From Porphyromonas crevioricanis (lineage in GTDB: Bacteria; Bacteroidota; Bacteroidia; Bacteroidales; Porphyromonadaceae), in assembly GCF_900167225.1 (NCBI RefSeq), contig NZ_FUXH01000003.1, positions 154,886 to 218,885 of the forward strand: a DNA stretch of 64,000 nt. The letters run 5' to 3'. A model generated the notes under the pieces. That model saw only the letters and a program-made list of their open reading frames with translations. It was not told the origin of the DNA and did no database searches. How positions within the stretch are numbered: position 1 is the first letter of the stretch; every line of letters begins with the position of its first letter. Positions 9,605 through 18,913 of the stretch are shown one piece after another. A program made the position numbers and the translations under genes.

Positions 9605-9674
9605 CCCGCTAAACCCGAAAGGGAATAGAATCAGCAACAGCCGGGCGACTGCTGTCTGTAGAGTTTTTTCACGC

Positions 9675-10163
9675 TTATGCCTGACGAGTGCCCAATGCCT
9701 GATCAATAAGTGTCAGATGTACGCCTCCGGCCAATCTAATGTCGTTCACGATCCCGGCTGCGGTATCTTCTTCTTCCACCTGCTCACGGATAAACTTCCA
9801 GAAAAAGTCCTGACTGGCCATATCACGAGCTTCACTGGCTACACGAACAACCCCTTCGATCAACTGTGTCACATGGCATTCATGCTCATAGACCTGCTCG
9901 AAAACGTCCAAGGGAGTCCCAAACTTCACAGGTACTTCAGCAATAGCTCCGATCTCTACCTTTCCTCCTCTTTTGTTAAGGTAGTCTGCCATTTCGTAGG
10001 CATGCTCCAATTCCTCACGGCTTTGGGCAAAAAGCCACTTGGCAAAACCATTGTAACCTTCGTTCTTGAAGTGCATAGACATGGACAAGTAAAGGTTGGA
10101 AGACCACATTTCGGCATTGATCTGGTCGTTGATGGCACGACAAACGTTTTCTGAAATTCTCAT
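9675..10163 (-). CDS. ftnA: Ferritin
   Basis: Iron-storage protein of 162 residues that assembles into a 24-subunit shell in the cytosol. Ferroxidase ligands are visible as Glu18 (INAEMW), Glu51 and His54 (SREELEHA), with later ligands in the EHECHV and EQVEEE segments. There is no haem-binding Met pattern typical of bacterioferritin. The start MRISEN matches the MKISEN start of related ferritins and is preferred over an upstream start adding 12 residues. It is monocistronic with its own terminator. Confidence 0.94.
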   Translation of the reverse strand: MRISENVCRAINDQINAEMWSSNLYLSMSMHFKNEGYNGFAKWLFAQSREELEHAYEMADYLNKRGGKVEIGAIAEVPVKFGTPLDVFEQVYEHECHVTQLIEGVVRVASEARDMASQDFFWKFIREQVEEEDTAAGIVNDIRLAGGVHLTLIDQALGTRQA

Positions 10164-10406
10164 AAGTCGATATTCTTCTAATTTTTCACCGACGGACAAG
10201 CCGACGGCCTGATTTTATTACTCAATTTGCTTTGTTTCCGGAACAAACGACTTGAGCGAAAAGTTCAAAGTTCCAAGGAAAAGAAAAACCAATGGCAGGA
10301 GCCCCTATCCTACGATCTCAAACTCTCGAGCCACCCCTTTGAAATACATAAAAAACGCATTAGAATGTTTATCTATATATTATTATATTTTCTTTCTACC
10401 GAGCTA

Positions 10407-10710
10407 TTTCTACTCGAATCGGGGTCATTTTGGCAGTATTTTTCCTCTCTTTTTTGAAGCTCATGGGAGGCACTCTTTGCTGACACGGGAGAAAACAAAA
10501 ATTCTCTCCTGAGAGAATTTTCGCTAACACAGGAGAGAGCAAATTTTTTCTCAGGAGAGAATTTCGACCTTCCTGAAACGCCCTATTCATCGACATTCTG
10601 GAAGGGCGACAAAAAGCCTATAAGAAGGGTTGTATTTGCTCACCTACAGCAGCCCCTTTTCTCTCTATTTTTTTGCTTTTCTCTGCGAATGGAAATTTAC
10701 AGAACAAAAC
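10407..10710 (+). repeat. BrickBuilt-like dispersed repeat (MITE/minisatellite), copy 1
   Basis: A 304-bp intergenic element between the divergent ferritin and trmN6 genes, repeated at 37894-38150 and 56246-56546. It starts TTTCTACTCGAAT and ends near AAATTTACAGAACAAAAC. Its core (about 10480-10570) holds tandem and inverted units based on TTCTCTCCTG and CAGGAGAGAA, including a near-perfect palindrome at 10497-10521. A hairpin (10568-10605) follows, with the conserved loop CCCTATTCATCG. It resembles BrickBuilt, a P. gingivalis MITE with a 23-bp minisatellite and leader and tail; this match is from memory of the description, not from alignment. Confidence 0.75.
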
Positions 10711-10837
10711 AGTCAGTGAAAGTTAGATCCGAGGGCAACAAACCCGGTATTCGTTCCTCTTCCCCTATCTGAACCATACCCGATTGCAAATACACACGAG
10801 ATTGTAGGATCTCATGTACATTCCCAACATCCGAGGG

Positions 10838-10866
10838 TTTGATATACCTCTTATCACTTAGCTTTG
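10838..10866 (+). promoter_or_regulatory. Promoter of trmN6 (-33 TTTG, -7 TAGCTTTG)
   Basis: TTTG at 10838-10841 and TAGCTTTG at 10859-10866 are separated by 17 bp. The -7 element ends only 4 bp before the trmN6 ATG, so the transcript would be leaderless or nearly so. The sequence between the BrickBuilt-like copy and this point (10711-10837) shows nothing else. Confidence 0.5.
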
Positions 10867-10870
10867 CTAC

Positions 10871-11641
10871 ATGAAAACAAGCGAAGATGTGTTTTGCTTC
10901 CGTCGCTTTGCTCTCTCTCAGAGCAACTGCGCTATGCGAATTGGCACAGATGGCGTCTTACTGGGTGCATGGGTCGGCCGTCATGTCTCTGAGTCCTTGA
11001 CCAGCATACTTGACGTTGGCTGCGGATCGGGACTTATCGGTATGATGTTGGCTCAAGCTCTACCTACTGCACAGATACATGGGCTGGAGATAGACTCGGC
11101 AGCTTCTCTCACTGCCACAAGAAATGCCGAATTGTCTCCCTTTGCCGATCGGGTGAAAATCGTCGAAGGGGACATCATCTCTCTTCCTGCAGAGCTCAGC
11201 AATTATTCGTACGATCTGATCGTAAGCAACCCACCATACTTCTCAAATAGCCTGAAGTCTGCACAGACAACTCGTAATCTGGCTCGACATCAGGGAGAAG
11301 GTTTCACCTTGGCACAACTACTACATTCTGTAGGCCCTCTCTTGTCAGCAAAAGGATTGGTCGGTATCGTGTGCCCCACTGACAGAATGGAGCAGCTACG
11401 ACTATGTGCCACCTCGGAGCGGTTGGGATTGGTACGCCTTTGCCATATTCACACGGTTGAAGGAAAGGCAGCCAAACGAACTTTGAGCCTGTGGCAAAAT
11501 CTACGTATCAACAAAGAGCCTCTTCCATCTCCTTATATCGAGTCTCTTGTCATACGGAACAGAGATGGGTGCTATCATCCCCAATATATAGCTCTAACAA
11601 GAGAATACTATCTGCCCGAGCATTTTAATACAACCGATTGA
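10871..11641 (+). CDS. trmN: tRNA1(Val) (adenine(37)-N6)-methyltransferase
   Basis: SAM-dependent methyltransferase of 256 residues (YfiC/TrmN6 family) that makes m6A37 in tRNA-Val. The family opening FRRFALSQSNCAMRIGTDGVLLGAW is close to the start, which fixes the ATG at 10871. The SAM-binding DVGCGSG is at 48-54, the acidic motif is LEID, and the N6-adenine catalytic motif NPPYF is at 120-124. It is probably monocistronic; a 260-bp gap follows before the patatin gene. Confidence 0.9.
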   Translation: MKTSEDVFCFRRFALSQSNCAMRIGTDGVLLGAWVGRHVSESLTSILDVGCGSGLIGMMLAQALPTAQIHGLEIDSAASLTATRNAELSPFADRVKIVEGDIISLPAELSNYSYDLIVSNPPYFSNSLKSAQTTRNLARHQGEGFTLAQLLHSVGPLLSAKGLVGIVCPTDRMEQLRLCATSERLGLVRLCHIHTVEGKAAKRTLSLWQNLRINKEPLPSPYIESLVIRNRDGCYHPQYIALTREYYLPEHFNTTD

Positions 11642-11902
11642 TATGGCAGAGATTTGCAAAATCAAACACTATTGCTACCTTGGCTCACGCTACAACCGTC
11701 AGGAGTTCTCTGAGAAACCATCATCAGGGGAGAGAGGGGGGGGGATTTGCCCGACTCGATTTCATTATGACTCCAAAGCGTAGTCTCCGGCTTCCTTTTG
11801 CCAGGAGAGCGAAGAGAGGGGAGCTTTGCGTGTAGACAGTATCTCCAAAGGACTCTTTCGGTTTCATATTATCTATATAATAGAATAAAGGAGGTAACGA
11901 CC

Positions 11903-12934
11903 ATGGCAGAACAAAAAAGTTATTTCTTTCAAAATCTCGTTTTCGAGGGAGGTGGGATGAAAGGGCTTGCCTACGTGGGAGCTCTGGAAGTATTGGAACA
12001 GGAACAGATATACCCAAATATCAAGAGAGTGGCCGGAACATCGGCCGGAGCGATTATGGCAGTACTCTTGGGGGTGGGCTATACTCTGGAAGAAGTCAAA
12101 GAGATTGTGTGGGGGTTGGACTTCAAAAAATTCCTTGATGACTCTTGGGGCTTAATTCAGGACTGTCATCGTTTATTGAATGAATATGGTTGGTATAAGG
12201 GGGATTTCTTTCGTTCATGGATCGCAGACCTTATAGCCCGCAAGCTGGGAAACACAGAGGCAACATTCGATGACTTGAAACACTCATCGTGTGGTCTCAA
12301 CACCAAAGAGATCTATTTGGTGGGCACCAATCTATCTACTGGCTATTCCGAGGTATTCTCCCATGAGCATTCTCCTCGTTTCTGCATAGCTGATGCAGCC
12401 CGTATATCGATGTCCATACCTCTGTTCTTCTCTGCCAAACGGAATTTTCGTGGTGACTTATATGTAGATGGAGGGGTACTAGACAACTATCCAGTGAAAA
12501 TCTTCGACAGACGCAAATACGTAACCTCTGATTGGAGACGGACAGATTATTACGAGGAGATCAATCGGAGTATCAGACTCAAAAGCCGGAAGATAACTGA
12601 CTACGTGTATAACAAACAGACGTTAGGTTTCAGGCTCGATTCAAAGGAGGAGATAGCTTCTTTTCGCGATCAGTCCGAAGCTCCTATAAGGCGAATAGAG
12701 AATTTCTGGGATTACACTTTTTCTCTGATCAAGACTCTTATCAGCGTACAGGATAATACCCATCTGCACAGCGATGATTGGCAACGGACAATTTATATCG
12801 ATACTCTTGGCGTCAAATCAACGGATTTCCATATCGGAGACGATATCAAAAGAGCCCTGTTGGAATCCGGGAGGAACCATACTAAACAGTATTTCGAGTG
12901 GTATAACAACTCCGAGAAGAAGGCCAATCGCTAA
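11903..12934 (+). CDS. Patatin-like phospholipase
   Basis: Predicted lipid acyl hydrolase of 343 residues with the Ser-Asp dyad. The oxyanion loop is GGGMKG (16-21), the nucleophile elbow GTSAG (Ser47), and the catalytic Asp is in VDGG (Asp189). No signal peptide is visible, so it is probably cytosolic or delivered by another route. The start at 11903 is set by an unusually strong Shine-Dalgarno, AAAGGAGGT, 7 bp upstream; such sites are uncommon in this phylum. The C-terminal 120 residues carry no known domain. Homologues are found in bacteriophage-defence operons as well as in general lipid turnover, but nothing nearby supports a defence role here. Confidence 0.85.
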   Translation: MAEQKSYFFQNLVFEGGGMKGLAYVGALEVLEQEQIYPNIKRVAGTSAGAIMAVLLGVGYTLEEVKEIVWGLDFKKFLDDSWGLIQDCHRLLNEYGWYKGDFFRSWIADLIARKLGNTEATFDDLKHSSCGLNTKEIYLVGTNLSTGYSEVFSHEHSPRFCIADAARISMSIPLFFSAKRNFRGDLYVDGGVLDNYPVKIFDRRKYVTSDWRRTDYYEEINRSIRLKSRKITDYVYNKQTLGFRLDSKEEIASFRDQSEAPIRRIENFWDYTFSLIKTLISVQDNTHLHSDDWQRTIYIDTLGVKSTDFHIGDDIKRALLESGRNHTKQYFEWYNNSEKKANR

Positions 12935-12972
12935 AATTTTCTTCGGATTTCTCAAGATCTCAATGCAAAGAA

Positions 12973-13020
12973 GGCTGTCTCTCTTTCGTTCCTTATAACA
13001 TATGTAAGGGAGAGATAGCC
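12973..13020 (+). terminator. Probable terminator after the patatin gene
   Basis: GGCTGTCTCTC and GAGAGATAGCC form an 11-bp stem with one G-T pair around a loop that can itself pair. ATTCTTTT follows. The remaining gap to 13266 contains only the promoter listed next. Confidence 0.55.
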
Positions 13021-13187
13021 ATTCTTTTCCTTGAGAATGAACTTGTAGTTCTTTTTTTCAGATCATCTCGGGAACATTTCTTTCGGATTGAGGAAGTGGC
13101 ATTATACTGCACCCATTGTACTGTTATCGACATCTAAAGGCTCAGGCTCATACCTCTCCCAAAGAGTCGCCCTAAAAACCAACTTTC

Positions 13188-13221
13188 TTTGAAGTCCATG
13201 CAGCGTCTCTTATTACCTTTG
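13188..13221 (+). promoter_or_regulatory. Promoter of the S4-domain gene (-33 TTTG, -7 TACCTTTG)
   Basis: TTTG at 13188-13191 and TACCTTTG (then C) at 13214-13221 are separated by 22 bp, close to the Bacteroidota spacing. The leader would be about 40 nt. Confidence 0.5.
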
Positions 13222-13266
13222 CCGATGATCCGATCGTTTTCGGAGTATGCTACATGATTTTGCCTA

Positions 13267-13746
13267 ATGGAAGAAGTACGTATAGATAAATGGCTGTGGG
13301 CCGTGCGAATATTCAAAACTCGCAGCATAGCCACCCAAGCTTGCAAGATGGGGCGTGTGACAATCGGAGGACAATTGGCCAAGCCGGGGCGTAATGTAAA
13401 AATAGGCGATGTCGTTGCCGTGCGCAAACCTCCGGTCACTTACAGCTTCGAGGTATTGGGACTTAGCACCAACCGCATGGGAGCAAAACTGGTTCCCGAT
13501 TATATGCGCAACGTTACACCGGCGTCTGAATATGAAATTCTGGAGATGAACAAGATTTCCGGGTTTGTGGATCGAGCCAAGGGGTTAGGTAGGCCAACCA
13601 AACGAGACAGACGCGAACTGGAACAATTCGGGCAAAACTTCCTAAGCGGAGAGAGCCAGTTCAACTATCTGGCAGCAGAAGACGCAAAGGAACTTACCGG
13701 CACAACGGATTTCGATTGGGACGAAGATGATTTGTTCGACGAATAA
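13267..13746 (+). CDS. S4-domain RNA-binding protein (Hsp15/HslR-like)
   Basis: A 159-residue basic protein with an N-terminal S4 fold (about 3-62), recognised from RIDKWLWAVRIFKTRS, ACKMGRVTIGG and KPGRNVKIGD. Hsp15 relatives bind free 50S subunits carrying nascent chain-tRNA after heat shock and help recycle them. The C-terminus is acidic (ends DWDEDDLFDE), a tail not present in E. coli Hsp15. It precedes pdxB by 49 bp and may be cotranscribed with it. Confidence 0.85.
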   Translation: MEEVRIDKWLWAVRIFKTRSIATQACKMGRVTIGGQLAKPGRNVKIGDVVAVRKPPVTYSFEVLGLSTNRMGAKLVPDYMRNVTPASEYEILEMNKISGFVDRAKGLGRPTKRDRRELEQFGQNFLSGESQFNYLAAEDAKELTGTTDFDWDEDDLFDE

Positions 13747-13795
13747 ATATCCAATCAAAATTTCAAGACTATAGTTCTTACGTAATAGTAGAGAC

Positions 13796-14929
13796 ATGGG
13801 ATTACAAATTGTGGCAGAGGCTTCCGTGCCTTACCTCCGTGGGGTGGCAGAAAAGCTCGGGGATGTTCATTACCTCCCCAACGAGGATTTCTCCCCTGAA
13901 AACATTGCCGGAGCCGATGCGCTGATAGTGCGCTCAGTGACCCGTTGTACAGAGGAGCTGCTCCGGGGGAGTGCAGTAAAACTGATTTGCACGGCCACTG
14001 CCGGTTACGACCACATAGACGTCGACTATTGTCGTAGAGCCAACATTGCTTGGCGTACGGCAACCGGCTGCAATGCCTCAGCGGTTGCTCAGTACGTAAT
14101 TTCGGTTTTATCCTCTCTGATTCTAAAGGGGCATTTGTCGGAGCTTTCTGGGCGAACAATAGGCATCATAGGGGTCGGACATGTTGGCAAAGAGGTGGAC
14201 CGACTTTGCTCGGCCTTGGGAATGCGTGTTCTGCGCAACGACCCACCCAGAGCTGAGCAAGAAGGGGCCCAAGGATTTGCCTCTATCGAACAGATTTGGG
14301 CAGAGAGCCACATTATTACCCTACACACCCCTCTCACAAAACAAACGACCCACCCTACTCACCATTTAGTAAACACTCCTTTCCTGGATCATCTGGAGCA
14401 GAATCCTCTCCTCATCAATGCAGCCAGAGGGGGGATCTGTGACACCCCTGCTTTGATCAGAGCTATCCACAATGGTCAAATCTCCGGTTTAGTATGTGAT
14501 TGTTGGGAAGGGGAACCACAAATAGACCGCGAGCTGGTACAGCTCTGCAACATTGCTACCCCCCATATTGCCGGCTTTTCCGCAGATGGGAAAAGCAACG
14601 GAGCACGTCTTTGTCTCGAAGCAATAGCTGACTTTTTTGGTGTTTCTTTTCCTGCCAAAGAAAGTATGCAACCACCAGCACCCCAAAATTCCGTGATAGA
14701 TCTTGATCTTTGGAGCCAGAGTGTTCCTCAATCCGAACTTGTGTACAGAGCTATTTTGCATACACTCGACACGGAACGCACCGACTGCGCTTTGCGAAAA
14801 ATGCCGGAGCAGTTCGAGCAGATGCGCAAGAGCTATATTTATCCTCGAGAGCCACAGGCTTATCACATCCGTGGTGGAGAGGCAGGTATAAGAGAGATTT
14901 TACGAAAGATAGGATTCCAACTGAGCTAA
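13796..14929 (+). CDS. pdxB: 4-phosphoerythronate dehydrogenase
   Basis: NAD-dependent D-2-hydroxyacid dehydrogenase of 377 residues for the second step of the DXP-independent-of-ribose route to pyridoxal 5'-phosphate, oxidising 4-phosphoerythronate. The opening up to VRSVT matches PdxB. CTATAGYDHID, the NAD motif IGVGHVGKEV, the catalytic Arg in NAARGG, and the His in TPHIAGFS are readable. The C-terminal dimerisation region sets it apart from generic 2-hydroxyacid dehydrogenases. It lies 37 bp upstream of uvrA. Confidence 0.92.
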   Translation: MGLQIVAEASVPYLRGVAEKLGDVHYLPNEDFSPENIAGADALIVRSVTRCTEELLRGSAVKLICTATAGYDHIDVDYCRRANIAWRTATGCNASAVAQYVISVLSSLILKGHLSELSGRTIGIIGVGHVGKEVDRLCSALGMRVLRNDPPRAEQEGAQGFASIEQIWAESHIITLHTPLTKQTTHPTHHLVNTPFLDHLEQNPLLINAARGGICDTPALIRAIHNGQISGLVCDCWEGEPQIDRELVQLCNIATPHIAGFSADGKSNGARLCLEAIADFFGVSFPAKESMQPPAPQNSVIDLDLWSQSVPQSELVYRAILHTLDTERTDCALRKMPEQFEQMRKSYIYPREPQAYHIRGGEAGIREILRKIGFQLS

Positions 14930-14966
14930 GAAGGATAGCCAGACAACAATCATACCTCTGTGAACA

Positions 14967-17813
14967 ATGAAACAGACAGTAACAACAACCGACGAATACA
15001 TCAGTCTCAAAGGTGTACGAGTAAACAACCTCAAAGAGATTGACCTGGAGATACCCAGAGGTCGTCTGGTAGTGGTGAGTGGCTTGTCGGGATCCGGCAA
15101 AAGTTCTCTGGCCTTCGATACGCTCTATGCTGAAGGACAGAGAAGGTATGTAGAAAGTCTTTCGGCTTATGCTCGCCAGTTTCTGGGACGCATGCCCAAG
15201 CCTGAGTGTACCTATATCAAGGGTATCCCTCCAGCTATTGCTATCGAGCAACATGTCTCGGCCAGAAGTCCACGCTCTACCGTAGCCACATCAACCGAAC
15301 TATACGAATACTTCCGCTTGCTTTTCGCTCGCATAGGCAAGACGATCTCGCCTATCAGTGGAGAGGAAGTCAAGCGAGAGGGGATCAAAGATGTGGTAGA
15401 AGCCGCAATGAATTTGGCCGAAGGCAGTCGCTGCTACTTACTGGTTGATTTGTCGTTACCGGCCAAACGGAGGAAAAACGACTACAGTGCCTTAGATCTG
15501 CTTCTTCGGCAGGGCTACAGTCGCATGATGTGGCATCAGAAGATTTTGCGCATAAGTGATTATTTGCAAGATCCCTCGCAAGCTCCGGTAGAGGAACTTA
15601 AATTGATGATAGACAGGCTGCTCATCGACCACTCCGACTCGGCAAATTTGCGGAGCCGGTTGGCAGATTCGGCCGAAAATGCCTTTTATGAAGGGCATGG
15701 TCACTGCCTCCTGCGTGTAGAGCAACCTGATGGACAATGGCAGGAGCTCCTCTTCAGCAAAAGCTTTGAACGGGATGGTTTGGAGTTCAAAGACCCAACA
15801 CCTCAACTTTTCAGTTTTAACACCCCTATAGGAGCCTGCCCTACATGCAATGGATTCGGTGCCGTAATGGGGATAGACGAACAATTGGTAATCCCCGATC
15901 CCACCCTCTCCGTCTACGAGGGGGCAGTAAGCTGTTGGTCAGGTGTAAAAAGCCGAGAATGGCTTGAAGCTTTCATGCAAAATGCCTCGGCCTACTCGTT
16001 CCCTATCCATAAGCCTTACCGCGAATTGGCAACAAGCGAACGAGAGTTGCTTTGGAAAGGAGTAAAAGCTCAGAACGGCTACCCCAAAATAGAAGGTATA
16101 GACGACTACTTTGCCATGCTCCAGGCCGGAATGCACAAGATCCAAAACAGAGTACGTCTGGCTCATTTCAGAGGGCGTACTATCTGCCCCGACTGCAAAG
16201 GAGCACGCCTATCGCCCGAAGCTCTCTGTGTACGTATCGGAGGGCTCAACATAGCCGAGCTATGCGACAAGACCATCGCCGAGGCAACAGACTTCTTTAT
16301 GCGCTTGAATCTATCCGAGCAAGACCAGTATATCGCCAAGAGGCTCTTGAATGAGATCAATCAGAGACTATACTATCTGGTAGAGGTCGGGTTGGGTTAT
16401 TTAGGATTGTCTCGCAAAATGGATACCCTCTCCGGAGGAGAAAGCCAACGTATCAGTCTGGCAACTCAACTGGGGAGCAATCTGGTTGGCTCGCTCTATG
16501 TCTTGGACGAGCCAACGGTTGGGCTTCACCAAAGAGATACAGCCAGATTGATAGCCGTGATGGAGCAATTGAGAGATGCTGGCAATACTGTTGTGGTCGT
16601 AGAGCATGACGAAGAAGTAATTCGCAAAGCCGATTTCCTGATAGATATGGGACCCGAAGCAGGAAGTGGAGGGGGTAGAGTTGTATATAGCGGTGATCCT
16701 CGGAAAATCGACAGACAAACACCGGGCTATACAGCTGCTTTCCTAAGCGGTCGCGAACAAATATGCATACCGGCACACACCCGACCCGTGAATCGATACA
16801 TAGAAGTGAAGGGGGCATACCTGAATAATCTGAAAAATTTGGATGTACGCTTCCCTCTGAATTGCCTCACTGTCGTATCAGGGGTGAGTGGATCTGGCAA
16901 GACAACCCTTGTCCGGGATATTTTCTACGAAAATGTTCGCACTCATTTCTATGAGCCGGGAGGAGCTATCAAGGGATGCAAGTCTATCCTCGGGGATCTC
17001 AACTTGATAGACGATGTGCAGTATGTAGATCAATACAGCATTGGCAGGTCTACTCGCTCCAATCCGGTCACCTACATAGGAGCATACAATCACATCCGAG
17101 AGCTGTATGCACGACAGCCTCTCTCGGATCAAATGGGCTATATGCCTTACTTCTTTAGCTTCAACAAAGAGGGCGGACGCTGCGAAAGCTGCAAAGGAGA
17201 GGGAGTTGTGACCGTAGAGATGCAATTTATGGCAGATCTGACTTTGGAATGTGAGGAATGCCATGGCAAAAGATTTAGGAAGGAAATTCTCGATGTGGAG
17301 TATCGCGGAGTGAATATCTACCAACTACTCAATATGAGTGTAGATGAAGCAATCGAATTTTTCTCTCAAGATCGAGATGTAAGTATTTGCAAGACGATCG
17401 TAAACAAGCTAAACTCCCTTCGGCAAGTTGGTCTGGGTTACATCAAACTGGGACAAAGCAGCTCCAGCCTCTCGGGTGGAGAGAACCAAAGGGTGAAACT
17501 GGCCTCCTATCTGGGAGTAGAGCTACTGAAACCCACCCTGTTCATTTTCGACGAACCGACTACCGGACTTCATCTCAAGGACATCAGTACTCTGCTGGAT
17601 GCTTTCCATGCTCTTATTGACAAGGGGCATTCCATCGTGGTTGTTGAGCATAATATCGAAGTGATCAAGTCAGCCGATTATCTGATAGATCTGGGGCCGG
17701 AAGGAGGAGAAAATGGTGGTCATCTGTTGGTTGCCGGTTCTCCCCAGGAGGCCTCTCTATGTGGAGAATCGATGACAGCAAAATATCTCCGCCCCTACTT
17801 TCCTCAAGGTTAA
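14967..17813 (+). CDS. uvrA: Excinuclease ABC subunit A
   Basis: Damage-recognition ATPase of nucleotide excision repair, 948 residues. It has two ABC modules: Walker A GLSGSGKSS (39-47) with signature LSGGESQR and Walker B VLDEPTVGLH, then Walker A GVSGSGKTT with signature LSGGENQR and FDEPTTGLH. Zinc-binding cysteine pairs are visible (CPTCNGFG; CPDC; CESCKGEG; CEECHGKR). The length is standard for UvrA. Its TAA overlaps the ATG of the next gene (TAATG). Confidence 0.98.
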   Translation: MKQTVTTTDEYISLKGVRVNNLKEIDLEIPRGRLVVVSGLSGSGKSSLAFDTLYAEGQRRYVESLSAYARQFLGRMPKPECTYIKGIPPAIAIEQHVSARSPRSTVATSTELYEYFRLLFARIGKTISPISGEEVKREGIKDVVEAAMNLAEGSRCYLLVDLSLPAKRRKNDYSALDLLLRQGYSRMMWHQKILRISDYLQDPSQAPVEELKLMIDRLLIDHSDSANLRSRLADSAENAFYEGHGHCLLRVEQPDGQWQELLFSKSFERDGLEFKDPTPQLFSFNTPIGACPTCNGFGAVMGIDEQLVIPDPTLSVYEGAVSCWSGVKSREWLEAFMQNASAYSFPIHKPYRELATSERELLWKGVKAQNGYPKIEGIDDYFAMLQAGMHKIQNRVRLAHFRGRTICPDCKGARLSPEALCVRIGGLNIAELCDKTIAEATDFFMRLNLSEQDQYIAKRLLNEINQRLYYLVEVGLGYLGLSRKMDTLSGGESQRISLATQLGSNLVGSLYVLDEPTVGLHQRDTARLIAVMEQLRDAGNTVVVVEHDEEVIRKADFLIDMGPEAGSGGGRVVYSGDPRKIDRQTPGYTAAFLSGREQICIPAHTRPVNRYIEVKGAYLNNLKNLDVRFPLNCLTVVSGVSGSGKTTLVRDIFYENVRTHFYEPGGAIKGCKSILGDLNLIDDVQYVDQYSIGRSTRSNPVTYIGAYNHIRELYARQPLSDQMGYMPYFFSFNKEGGRCESCKGEGVVTVEMQFMADLTLECEECHGKRFRKEILDVEYRGVNIYQLLNMSVDEAIEFFSQDRDVSICKTIVNKLNSLRQVGLGYIKLGQSSSSLSGGENQRVKLASYLGVELLKPTLFIFDEPTTGLHLKDISTLLDAFHALIDKGHSIVVVEHNIEVIKSADYLIDLGPEGGENGGHLLVAGSPQEASLCGESMTAKYLRPYFPQG

Positions 17814-18913
17814 TGAGTAAGAGGAATCGATCACTCCTTCTATTATTACCCCTCATCCTTGGGGTATCGTATGTATTTGCCGTTCATGGAGAAGCCCCTC
17901 TTCGGTCGTACAAGCGCATTCGCCTGATGCAGTGGAATGTGGAAAACCTTTTCGATTGCCAACACGATCCCGAGAAAAACGATTATGACTATCTCCCCGA
18001 TGGACGCTTGCAGTGGACAAGGGAGCGATTGTTTCGCAAACTCGATCGGATAACGGAGGTAATATCTCATGTAGGGGAAAGCGACTGGCCGACTCTTGTT
18101 GGTTTATGCGAAGTAGAGAACGACAGCGTAATGGAGATGCTGGTATCTCGCCCTCCACTCGCTGAACAAGGCTATCGTTATGTAATTTCACACAGTCCTG
18201 ACAAAAGAGGAATAGACGTGGCTCTACTCTATCGTCCCGACTGCTTTGCCCTACAATACAAAAATGAGATAGAAGTTTGCCTACCGGAAGAGCCACAATT
18301 CTCCACTCGAAATATCTTGTATGCCAAGGGATTATTACCATCCTGGCGTAGCCTGCATATTCTTTTGTGTCACTTTCCCTCACGTCGTGGCGGAGTTATG
18401 ACCACCAGCAAGTACAGGCGAGCTGCTGCCACGCAACTCCTTGCTGCGATAGATAGCATCCGCCAAAAAGAGCCAAGGCCCTTGATAGTGGTAATGGGTG
18501 ATTTCAACTCCGAACCGTCGGAATTGAATTCGACCGATATGTTGGGATGTAGGAACGTGCAAGAATACCTCTCATCCACAGATACGATTTCCCATTCTTT
18601 CGCCCTGATCAATGCCTCCACCTTATCCCCACAGCCCAAAGATCCGCCTGGTAGCTATTTGTATAGATCAGTTTGGAGCAAAATAGATCAGATATTGTAT
18701 TCTTCTTTTGCACTGCAAGACACAGCCCTGCGTATCCTACCTCAGAGTTTTCGTGTTGTGGCAGCACCGATAGCCGTAGAGCCACGTTCTTTCGGCTCGG
18801 TACAAATCCGCCCTCGGCGGACCTACCGAGGGAGTTACTATCACGGAGGAGTGTCCGATCACTTCCCTGTTATGGTAGAGGCCGAAATGCTTATCCCGAA
18901 GGGAGGTAAATAA
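17813..18913 (+). CDS. Secreted endonuclease/exonuclease/phosphatase family protein, paralogue 1
   Basis: Predicted exported metal-dependent phosphodiesterase of 366 residues. The ATG at 17813 overlaps the uvrA stop and starts a signal peptide (MSKRNRSLLLLLP..., to about residue 25). EEP motifs are present: QWNVENLFD, GLCEVEND, RGIDVALLYRP, MGDFNSEP and SDHFPV. The substrate could be nucleic acid, nucleotide or phospholipid. The protein at 44987-46030 is a clear paralogue with the same motif order. Confidence 0.85.
   Translation: MSKRNRSLLLLLPLILGVSYVFAVHGEAPLRSYKRIRLMQWNVENLFDCQHDPEKNDYDYLPDGRLQWTRERLFRKLDRITEVISHVGESDWPTLVGLCEVENDSVMEMLVSRPPLAEQGYRYVISHSPDKRGIDVALLYRPDCFALQYKNEIEVCLPEEPQFSTRNILYAKGLLPSWRSLHILLCHFPSRRGGVMTTSKYRRAAATQLLAAIDSIRQKEPRPLIVVMGDFNSEPSELNSTDMLGCRNVQEYLSSTDTISHSFALINASTLSPQPKDPPGSYLYRSVWSKIDQILYSSFALQDTALRILPQSFRVVAAPIAVEPRSFGSVQIRPRRTYRGSYYHGGVSDHFPVMVEAEMLIPKGGK

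Noticed and set aside
10480..10570. Short repeated units resembling a CRISPR array
   Set aside because: Units are only about 10-23 bp, palindromic and without unique spacers. The same block recurs at two other loci, so it is a dispersed repeat.
10252..10596. Short frames upstream of and within BrickBuilt-like copy 1
   Set aside because: Low-complexity sequence and overlap with a noncoding repeat; not conserved at the other copies.
11903..12934. Patatin gene as part of a CBASS-like defence operon
   Set aside because: No cyclase (CD-NTase) or other defence gene is adjacent; neighbours are trmN6 and an S4 protein.
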